Source: an uncultured Alistipes sp. (GTDB taxonomy: Bacteria; Bacteroidota; Bacteroidia; Bacteroidales; Rikenellaceae). Taken from it: a stretch of 40,304 bases of DNA. The stretch covers positions 1 to 40,304 of the forward strand of contig CAJGEC010000016.1 of assembly GCA_904502285.1 (NCBI GenBank), in the 5' to 3' direction. The notes below the pieces were generated by a model that was given only the letters and a program-made list of their open reading frames with translations, was not told the origin of the DNA and made no database searches. This document shows positions 7,936 through 14,100 of this stretch, one piece after another (within the stretch, counting starts at the first letter, position 1; each line of letters starts with the position of its first letter). Made by a program: the position numbers and the translations under genes.

Positions 7936-9075
7936 CTAATGGCTACAGTAGAGCCTCACCTCTTGGGCCGTAATATGGTCGTCGCTAAGGATTATCAGTC
8001 GCTCGACGACGTTGTGTAGCTCTCGGATGTTGCCTGTCCAGGGGCGTGAAGAGAGTATTTCAATTGCTTCACTATCAATGGACTTTGGCTCGATATTATG
8101 TCTTGTGCATATCTCCTCGATAAAGTGCTCGACAAGGAGTGCTATGTCGTCGCGTCGCTCCCTGAGGGGTGGCACATCTATCTCGATGACACTTAGACGG
8201 TGGTAGAGGTCCTCGCGGAAGTTGCCTCGCTCAATCTCGGTGCGTATATTCTTGTTCGTCGCCGCTACCACACGCACATCTACCGATATATCTCTGTCGC
8301 CACCCACGCGCGTAATCTTATTCTCCTGGAGGGCGCGTAATACCTTGGCTTGTGCCGAGAGCGACATATCGCCAATCTCGTCCATAAAGAGTGTTCCGCC
8401 ATCGGCGAGTTCAAACTTTCCCTTGCGCTGTTTTACTGCCGAGGTGAATGAGCCTTTCTCGTGACCAAAGAGTTCGCTCTCAATGAGTTCTGCGGGTATT
8501 GCTGCGCAGTTCACCTCCACGAAGGGGGCGTTGCAACGCGAACTCTTCAGGTGTAGCCAGCGCGCTACCAACTCCTTGCCTGTGCCATTTTCGCCCAGAA
8601 CTAATACTCTGGCATCCGAGGGTGCTACTCGTCGTATCATATTGCGCACGTGTTCTATGGCGTCGGAGTGGCCTATGATTGGCTGTGTGGCACAATTCGT
8701 GCGTTTCGATGGTTGGCGAAGGCGTAGCGGTGGAGTTGTCTCCTCATCCTGCTGGAGAGCGCGCAAGGTGCCGAGCAGTTGGTTCATATCTATAGGTGCG
8801 CTTAGGTAGTCGATAGCCCCCTTGCGTAGAGCCTCTACAGCACTCTCCAGTTCGGCCTTGCGAACGATGATGATTGTGGGTAGGGCGAGCTCTCCGATGT
8901 TGTCGAACTTGCCATCGCCATCGACTATGGCTACGTCGTAGTGGTCGTTGCGACACATCTCGGTAGCGGTGTTGATGTTGGGTGCTTCGGCCGTTGCAAA
9001 GTTCTCAAATCGAAGGCGCTCACTCAGGGAGTTAAGCATACTTTGTGAGTCGGAGAGGAGTAAAATTTTTGTCAT
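7936..9075 (-). CDS. Sigma-54-type AAA+ response regulator, degenerate receiver, no DNA-binding domain
   Basis: Residues 1-115 form a receiver-like domain. Asp52 fits the phospho-acceptor position (VAIVDGD), but only one N-terminal acidic residue remains (Ser8-Asp9), the conserved Thr/Ser is replaced by Arg (IIIVRK) and the conserved Lys by Ala (YLSAP). From about residue 133 a complete AAA+ domain follows: Walker A GENGTGKE, FVEVNCAAIP, ELFGHEKGSFTSA (residues 208-213 occupy the GAFTGA sigma-54 contact loop), Walker B TLFMDEIGDMS, and RVVAATNK, FREDLYHRL and PPLRERRDDI. The protein stops 20-30 residues after WTGNIRELHNVVERL, with no Fis-type helix-turn-helix. It resembles NtrX/NtrC-like regulators, but the output mode is uncertain. 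Confidence 0.88.
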   Translation of the reverse strand: MTKILLLSDSQSMLNSLSERLRFENFATAEAPNINTATEMCRNDHYDVAIVDGDGKFDNIGELALPTIIIVRKAELESAVEALRKGAIDYLSAPIDMNQLLGTLRALQQDEETTPPLRLRQPSKRTNCATQPIIGHSDAIEHVRNMIRRVAPSDARVLVLGENGTGKELVARWLHLKSSRCNAPFVEVNCAAIPAELIESELFGHEKGSFTSAVKQRKGKFELADGGTLFMDEIGDMSLSAQAKVLRALQENKITRVGGDRDISVDVRVVAATNKNIRTEIERGNFREDLYHRLSVIEIDVPPLRERRDDIALLVEHFIEEICTRHNIEPKSIDSEAIEILSSRPWTGNIRELHNVVERLIILSDDHITAQEVRLYCSH

Positions 9076-9077
9076 AG

Positions 9078-9110
9078 TTTTGTATATATAAATAATTTTT
9101 AGTTACTTTG
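9078..9110 (+). promoter_or_regulatory. Candidate promoter with long leader for the DUF4290 gene
   Basis: TTTTG at 9078-9082 and TTACTTTG at 9103-9110 are separated by 20 bases, the normal spacing for the -33/-7 pair. The -7 box departs from TAnnTTTG only at its second base. A start near 9117 would give about 258 bases of leader before the ATG at 9375, which is long for this type of genome. Confidence 0.5.
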
Positions 9111-9190
9111 TAGGGTTATAATATAGACATAGGTGTCGTGGTGAAGGTCAAAGCCATAAGCCCTCTGTTAATGTGACTATTGTTTGGCTC

Positions 9191-9307
9191 AAAGGTCATT
9201 TTGGTAGTGGCATAATATATTACAAATGATAAAGGTGCGACCTTTAATCCGTTGGTGCAATAGCAATAACCAAAATGGCGGAACTTCAATATTATAATGA
9301 CCTTTAA
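9191..9307 (+). promoter_or_regulatory. Dyad-rich leader with competing stems, upstream of DUF4290 gene
   Basis: Three related inverted repeats are visible. AAAGGTCATT (9191-9200) is perfectly complementary to AATGACCTTT (9296-9305). CATTTTGGT (9197-9205) is perfectly complementary to ACCAAAATG (9269-9277). AAAGGT-gcg-ACCTTT (9231-9245) is a self-contained hairpin. The first two share bases 9197-9200, so the 10-bp and 9-bp stems compete; AAAGGT at 9191 could also pair with ACCTTT at 9240. A 10-codon frame (9275-9307, MAELQYYNDL) starts inside one stem arm and ends just after another. This could be an RNA switch or attenuator, or a set of protein operators built on AAAGGT. No known riboswitch class was recognised. 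Confidence 0.45.
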
Positions 9308-9374
9308 GGGGTAGACATCATAGCACCTGAGGGGTCGAACAACTATCGTAAAGGAGTATTATCAGCATTGATAT

Positions 9375-10049
9375 ATGAGAAAAAATTATAATTACACACG
9401 TAGTAAACTCTATCTTCCTGAGTATGGCCGTCATATACAGCAGATGGTTGATTCCCTTTTGCTCATCGAGGATAAACAGGAGCGTACACGACAGGCCAAA
9501 GCCGTGATTGCCGTTATGGGTAACCTGAACCCTACGTTGCGCGATACGGAGGATTTCAAGCATAAGTTATGGGACCATCTATTCATAATGTCGGACTTTC
9601 GCTTAGATGTTGATTCTCCCTACCAGCAACCTTCACGCCAAGATCTCACTATAGTACCACAAAAGATGCCATATCCGCAGACGCATATAATGTTTAAGCA
9701 CTATGGCAAGTATGCACAGCGTCTACTACAGGTCGTAGCAACAAAGCAAGGTAGCCGTACTGCCGAGCGTGAGGTCGCCAACATAGCGCGTTTTATGCGC
9801 TCGAAGAGTTACGAGTATAACAACGAGCACCCCAATAACGAGTCAATCATTCGTGACATACACCTTATGGCTGGAGGAAGTGTTGAGGTGGATCTCTCGG
9901 AGATAAACTATATGCGTAGCGAGTATCGTTCGGGTCTATCTCCACGTTCCCAGAAGCGCACAAAGATTCAACGTAGCGGTGGCCAGCGTAAGCCACTTAA
10001 GAGTGCAGGGCGTAGCCAGCATACTCAGCGTCATACGTCACACAAATAG
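9375..10049 (+). CDS. DUF4290 domain-containing protein
   Basis: The 224-residue protein matches the Bacteroidota-specific DUF4290 family from its start (YTRSKLYLPEYGRHIQQMVD, then KAVIAVMGNLNPTLRD and KLWDHLFIMSDF). It has no signal peptide or membrane segment and is probably cytoplasmic. The last 40 residues are rich in Arg, Lys, Ser and Gln (SPRSQKRTKIQRSGGQRK), suggesting a flexible basic tail that could contact RNA, DNA or acidic partners; this is inference. No function is established for the family. An in-frame TGA 6 bases before the ATG fixes this start. The gene has an unusually long, structured upstream region. Confidence 0.85.
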   Translation: MRKNYNYTRSKLYLPEYGRHIQQMVDSLLLIEDKQERTRQAKAVIAVMGNLNPTLRDTEDFKHKLWDHLFIMSDFRLDVDSPYQQPSRQDLTIVPQKMPYPQTHIMFKHYGKYAQRLLQVVATKQGSRTAEREVANIARFMRSKSYEYNNEHPNNESIIRDIHLMAGGSVEVDLSEINYMRSEYRSGLSPRSQKRTKIQRSGGQRKPLKSAGRSQHTQRHTSHK

Positions 10050-10066
10050 ATTTTAAGAACAATCTA

Positions 10067-10075
10067 CCCCCCCCC
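10067..10075 (+). repeat. C9 homopolymer between DUF4290 and thioredoxin-like lipoprotein genes
   Basis: Nine consecutive C residues lie 43 bases before the ATG at 10118, flanked by two small inverted repeats: TAGATT/AATCTA (10047-10052 and 10061-10066, starting on the DUF4290 stop codon) and ACCTTA/TAAGGT (10076-10081 and 10094-10099). Such tracts are prone to slippage. Confidence 0.9.
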
Positions 10076-10117
10076 ACCTTATAATATGGGTTGTAAGGTA
10101 TTGAAAATGAAGAAGAG

Positions 10118-11260
10118 ATGAAGAGATTATTTGTTACTATATCAATGGCTCTTGCCATAGCACTCGGTTCGTGCGGCGTAGCGGACAACCAAGTGAATAC
10201 CACAATTTCTGGCCGTGTTGTTGGCTTAAATGCCGATAGCCTATATTTGGAACGAGTATCCGATAAGTTTGCTCAGCCAGAGCGCCTGGGTGCTGTCTGC
10301 TTGGCCGACAACGGAGCCTTTAGTTTTGAGTTGAATATTCCTGAGGATGAGTCACCACGTTTCTACCGCTTGGTGGCCTCGAATGATGTGCGCCCCGTCA
10401 CCCTTGTCGTTTCGCCAGGTGACGAGATTACTATCGAATCGGCAGGAGATATGTTCCTTAACTACGAGGTTGAGGGTTCTGAGGAGTCACAACTTATCAA
10501 GCAGTTCAACCAGGAGTATTTCACGGCTTGCGACCGTCTTGCCTTGATTGCAGAGCGTCTAAATGTGAGAAGTGCCTATACTGAGCAAGAGGCTTATAAT
10601 GCTGCTAAGGAGGCTGTTACGGCGCAGTTGCGATTTGTGGGTACCAACCAAGGACGACTTGCGGCACTCTATGCCCTTCGCCATAAGGTTGCTGAGCAGT
10701 ATATTCCACAACTTGAGGGCTTTGGCATCACCATCGTTCACTACCGTGCGGTGTTGGAGGCCTTGCGCAAGAGTTACCCTGAGTCGCCCTATATCGCTAT
10801 CTTGGAGCAGTATATTGCCGAGGAGGAGATGCTTGTGGATTTGGCTAATCGCGTGGAGCTTGCCTCTCATCCTGAGATAGAGTTGGAGGATATCTACAAA
10901 CATAAACATAAGCTCTCGGACTTGGATGGCAAGGTCGTGTTGCTCTACTTCTGGATCTCGCAGAGCGCATTGTGTAACACCATAAATGCCGATTTGAAGT
11001 CTCTCTATGAGCGCTACCACGACAAGGGATTTGAGGTCTACCACGTCTCGGCCGATAGCGACATCGCTGTTTGGATTGAGGCTGTTCGCCAGCAGGAGCA
11101 CCCTTGGATTTCGGTCTACGGAGGTGCAACTCCTTCGGTCTTCACGCTCTTCAACGTAGAGCAACTTCCTAAGGCATATATCATTGAGCGTGATGGAGAT
11201 ATCTCTCACGCACCTCTCGGTATTCAGGAACTCGAACGAGAGATTAAGCGACGCCTCTAA
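10118..11260 (+). CDS. DUF4369/thioredoxin-fold lipoprotein with SxxC instead of CxxC
   Basis: A lipoprotein signal ends in the lipobox ALGSC (Cys19). Residues about 27-115 match the DUF4369 beta-domain (ISGRVVGLNADSLYLERV onward), followed by a helical linker and a TlpA-like thioredoxin fold from about residue 260. Proteins of this build normally act as periplasmic thiol-disulfide oxidoreductases. Here the active-site loop reads FWISQSALC: Ser283-Ala-Leu-Cys286 replaces the usual Cys-x-x-Cys, while the cis-Pro loop (EQLPKAYII) is kept. The attacking cysteine is therefore missing, which makes normal oxidoreductase activity unlikely. The lpxH ATG begins 3 bases after its stop codon. Confidence 0.85.
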   Translation: MKRLFVTISMALAIALGSCGVADNQVNTTISGRVVGLNADSLYLERVSDKFAQPERLGAVCLADNGAFSFELNIPEDESPRFYRLVASNDVRPVTLVVSPGDEITIESAGDMFLNYEVEGSEESQLIKQFNQEYFTACDRLALIAERLNVRSAYTEQEAYNAAKEAVTAQLRFVGTNQGRLAALYALRHKVAEQYIPQLEGFGITIVHYRAVLEALRKSYPESPYIAILEQYIAEEEMLVDLANRVELASHPEIELEDIYKHKHKLSDLDGKVVLLYFWISQSALCNTINADLKSLYERYHDKGFEVYHVSADSDIAVWIEAVRQQEHPWISVYGGATPSVFTLFNVEQLPKAYIIERDGDISHAPLGIQELEREIKRRL

Positions 11261-11263
11261 GCG

Positions 11264-12019
11264 ATGATTTACTTCGTCTCGGACATACATCTCGGAGCTG
11301 GAGATGCTCGCCAGGCACGACGTACGGAGCGCGCCTTTGGTCGTTGGTTGGATATGGTGGCCAAGGATGCCACGGCGCTCTACCTCTTGGGTGACATCTT
11401 CGACTTCTGGTTCGAGTACCATAGGGTTGTGCCTAAGGGCTTTGTGAGAATTTTTGCTCGCCTTGCCGAATTGTCGGATAGTGGTGTGCGAGTGGTGTTC
11501 TTTACGGGTAATCACGATATGTGGTGCTACGACTACCTCACCGAGGAGTGTGGCGTAGAGGTGGTTAAGAGTCCGCGTGTTGAGACCCTGCAAGGGGTGA
11601 AACTACACCTCGCCCACGGCGACAATATGAATGTTCAGGGTGACGTAAAGCTCAAGTTGATGAACGCCATCTTCCGTTCGGGCGTGGCGCGCTGGCTCTT
11701 CAGTTGGCTCGTTCATCCCGATTTAGCACTTAAGTTTGGCAAGTGGTGGAGTGGTAAGTCGCGTAAGTCCCACGCCACGGAGGATATGTCCGAGGAGCGC
11801 CTCGGCTACCTCATCGACTATGCGCGTGAGCACCATCGCCACAACGAGGATGTCGTTGCCTACCTCTTTGGACATATGCACTATGCCCATCGCCATAGTA
11901 GCGATGTCGATGTGTTGTTTATGAGCGACTGGTCGAACGAGGTGGCGCACTACATCGTTTTGGACGATAATAACAGGTTGGAAATCAAAACTTTTACCAT
12001 AGATGAAGCAATATCTTAA
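11264..12019 (+). CDS. lpxH: UDP-2,3-diacylglucosamine diphosphatase (lipid A synthesis)
   Basis: The 251-residue protein is a calcineurin-type metallophosphoesterase with the full metal-ligand set: SDIHLG at the start, LLGDIFDFWFEY, TGNHDMW, LAHGDNMN and FGHMHYAH. The GDIFDFWFEY segment and the long helical insert are typical of LpxH rather than generic phosphoesterases. LpxH hydrolyses UDP-2,3-diacylglucosamine to lipid X in the Raetz pathway, at the cytoplasmic face of the inner membrane. Its last 17 bases overlap the start of thyA in another frame, implying translational coupling. Paralogues (LpxH2-like) exist in this phylum, so strict pathway membership is likely but not proven. Confidence 0.87.
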   Translation: MIYFVSDIHLGAGDARQARRTERAFGRWLDMVAKDATALYLLGDIFDFWFEYHRVVPKGFVRIFARLAELSDSGVRVVFFTGNHDMWCYDYLTEECGVEVVKSPRVETLQGVKLHLAHGDNMNVQGDVKLKLMNAIFRSGVARWLFSWLVHPDLALKFGKWWSGKSRKSHATEDMSEERLGYLIDYAREHHRHNEDVVAYLFGHMHYAHRHSSDVDVLFMSDWSNEVAHYIVLDDNNRLEIKTFTIDEAIS

Positions 12020-12896
12020 ACTCTTAGATACTATCTGTCGCGAGGGCGTTGTTCGTGGCGACAGAACAGGAACAGGTACCAAGGGAATCTTTGGCTACCA
12101 GATGCGTTTCGACCTCAGTGAGGGCTTTCCGTTGGTTACTACCAAGAAGCTCTTCCTCAAGGGTATCATCTATGAGTTGTTGTGGTTCTTGCGTGGCGAT
12201 ACCAATATCAAGTACTTGATAGACAATGGTGTACACATCTGGGATGCCGATGCCTATCGCTACTATAACGAACTATGTGTCAAGCACGGAGTCTTGCCCG
12301 TAGACCAGGATACCTTCCTCTCTGCCGCGGGTGTTGAGTCACCTATCGAGGGCTACCGCTTTGGCGACTTGAACAACGTATATGGCTACCAGTGGCGCAG
12401 CTGGCCACAGCAGAATGGCGAGGCCATCGACCAGATAAAGCGCGCTATCGACACCATCAAGCACAATCCCAACTCTCGTCGTATCATAGTCTCGGCGTGG
12501 AATGTTGCCGATGTTGAGAGTATGGCTCTGCCCCCTTGCCACACTATGTTTCAGTTCTATGTTGCTGAGGGTCGTCTCTCGTGCCAACTCTACCAGCGTA
12601 GTGGCGACACCTTCCTTGGTGTGCCATTCAACATTGCGTCGTATGCCCTGCTTACGATGATGATAGCCAAGGAGTGTGGTCTTGAGCCAGGCGAGTTTAT
12701 TCATACGTTGGGAGATGCACACCTCTACCTTAACCACGAGGAGCAGGCCAAGGAGCAGTTGAGCCGTGAGCCACGTAAACTACCCACGATGCACCTTAAC
12801 CCTGAGGTCAAGTCGATTTTCGACTATACCTACGAGGATTTTACTCTTGAGGGTTACGACCCCCATCCAGCCATCAAAGCACCGTTATCATTCTAA
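12003..12896 (+). CDS. thyA: Thymidylate synthase
   Basis: The 297-residue enzyme methylates dUMP to dTMP using 5,10-methylene-tetrahydrofolate and yields dihydrofolate. Signatures are DRTGTGTKGIFG near the N-terminus, the catalytic Cys179 in LPPCHTMFQFYV, CQLYQRSGDTFLGVPFNIASYALL for dUMP binding and LGDAHLYLNH. It is somewhat longer than the 264-residue E. coli enzyme because of an insert around residues 85-120, as in many non-enteric ThyA proteins. It overlaps lpxH by 17 bases and is followed after 17 bases by folA, which regenerates the folate it oxidises. Confidence 0.97.
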   Translation: MKQYLKLLDTICREGVVRGDRTGTGTKGIFGYQMRFDLSEGFPLVTTKKLFLKGIIYELLWFLRGDTNIKYLIDNGVHIWDADAYRYYNELCVKHGVLPVDQDTFLSAAGVESPIEGYRFGDLNNVYGYQWRSWPQQNGEAIDQIKRAIDTIKHNPNSRRIIVSAWNVADVESMALPPCHTMFQFYVAEGRLSCQLYQRSGDTFLGVPFNIASYALLTMMIAKECGLEPGEFIHTLGDAHLYLNHEEQAKEQLSREPRKLPTMHLNPEVKSIFDYTYEDFTLEGYDPHPAIKAPLSF

Positions 12897-12913
12897 TTTA
12901 AAGAGATTTACCT

Positions 12914-13396
12914 ATGCTAAGTATAATTGTTGCCATAGCCCAGAACGGCACTATTGGAGATAAGAATGCCCTCTTGTGGCACATCAAGGAGGATATGCGT
13001 TTCTTCCGCACCACCACCTCAGGTCACGCCGTGATTATGGGTCGTAAGACCTTCGAGTCGTTGGGATGCAAGCCATTGCCCAAGCGCACGAATATCGTTA
13101 TTTCGCGTAGCGAGAGGGAGTACGAAGGCGCACTCTTGGCCCACTCGTTGGAGGAGGCCGTAGGTATGGTTTCTAAGGATGATGAGGTATTTATCATTGG
13201 TGGAGCGCAGATATATAGGGAGGCGCTCAGCGTGGCAGACAGACTATATATCACACGTGTAGAGCGTGATTATGAGGGAGATACCTCGTTCCCTGATATT
13301 GATATGAGCCAGTGGCGTTTAGTTGATGAGGTACGCCACGAGCGCGGTGAGGAGTTTGAGTACCCCTTCGCCTTCTTGACATACGACAGAGCCTAA
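12914..13396 (+). CDS. folA: Dihydrofolate reductase
   Basis: The 160-residue protein has the DHFR layout: MLSIIVAIAQNGTIGDKNALLWHIKEDMRFF at the N-terminus with the active-site Trp and catalytic acidic residue, then VIMGRKTFESLG, NIVISRS and the NADPH-binding IIGGAQIYREAL, ending with a FEYPFAFLTY strand. It reduces dihydrofolate to tetrahydrofolate. Pairing with thyA directly upstream is the classic arrangement, since ThyA produces dihydrofolate. The gene converges with the minus-strand gene that ends at 13410. Confidence 0.96.
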   Translation: MLSIIVAIAQNGTIGDKNALLWHIKEDMRFFRTTTSGHAVIMGRKTFESLGCKPLPKRTNIVISRSEREYEGALLAHSLEEAVGMVSKDDEVFIIGGAQIYREALSVADRLYITRVERDYEGDTSFPDIDMSQWRLVDEVRHERGEEFEYPFAFLTYDRA

Positions 13397-13409
13397 CGAC
13401 GTAGGCCGT

Positions 13410-14099
13410 CTACTCCAACTCTTTATATAACGCTTCGCACATAGCCTTGCAACGTAGGGCTATGGTGTCGCGTTGTGCCATAATACGAGCATCTGTAGCC
13501 ACGATAGCCTGCTCGTTGCTCGCCCTGCGAAGGTCGTTGGCTATCTCCGTGTTTAGCGTCTGCTGGTATGAGGAGATAAAGTCGTCGATACTCTGGCGGT
13601 ACTCTTCTGTGCCATAGTCGCTACGCACGGCATTGCACTCCTCAATGGTGCGTGCCACCCACACCTGCTCGATGCTATCTGCTAAAGGCTCAAAGCGGGC
13701 ATCTGTCCTGTCGCCCTTGCCACCTAAGAGGAGTATGAGGATTGTGGTGATAACCACAAGGATAGCCGCTATGGTAAGTATTATCACACCCCAGCGACGA
13801 GGTAGAGCAATAGTGTCGCGATGCTTTGAGGGGTGTAGTGATGAGGTGGTGCAGAAGTCGCCCCAACTGCTGTAACCGAGGTAGCGTGTAAGGGCCGAGA
13901 GTGTCACGGGGCGTGGTGCTGTCTGCGATGCTCTGTCGCAAAAAAGTGGCATAAAGGCACGTGAGTCGAGGCGTATGTTTGTGACCTCACCTACTGTGAC
14001 ACTTAGTTCTTCGCAATCCTCCATTGTGGCGATTGTGCGACCGAATTTTGCCTCTACAAGTTCTCGGAGGCGCTCTATGTATTGTTCCTGAGTAGTCAT
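13410..14099 (-). CDS. Single-pass membrane protein of unknown function, coupled to mutS
   Basis: The 229-residue protein has no family I recognise. The first 100 residues are soluble, with a start (TQEQYIERLRELVEAKFGR) and an ALTRYLGYSSWGDFC segment that could be a small helical, possibly DNA- or protein-binding, domain. A strong transmembrane helix follows at about residues 104-126 (ILTIAAILVVITTILILLL). The rest is mostly helical and probably extracytoplasmic, though topology was not computed. The start codon is separated from the mutS stop by a single base, so it is very likely translated from the mutS transcript. Confidence 0.75.
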   Translation of the reverse strand: MTTQEQYIERLRELVEAKFGRTIATMEDCEELSVTVGEVTNIRLDSRAFMPLFCDRASQTAPRPVTLSALTRYLGYSSWGDFCTTSSLHPSKHRDTIALPRRWGVIILTIAAILVVITTILILLLGGKGDRTDARFEPLADSIEQVWVARTIEECNAVRSDYGTEEYRQSIDDFISSYQQTLNTEIANDLRRASNEQAIVATDARIMAQRDTIALRCKAMCEALYKELE

Positions 14100-14100
14100 A

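Noticed and set aside
9181..9374. Sigma-54 (-24/-12) promoter near the sigma-54-type regulator
   Set aside because: GG and GC pairs were present but never at the required 10-base spacing.
10559..11593. 344-codon antisense frame across the thioredoxin-like and lpxH genes
   Set aside because: It spans the junction of two confident genes on the other strand and shows no protein-like motif; it is a shadow.
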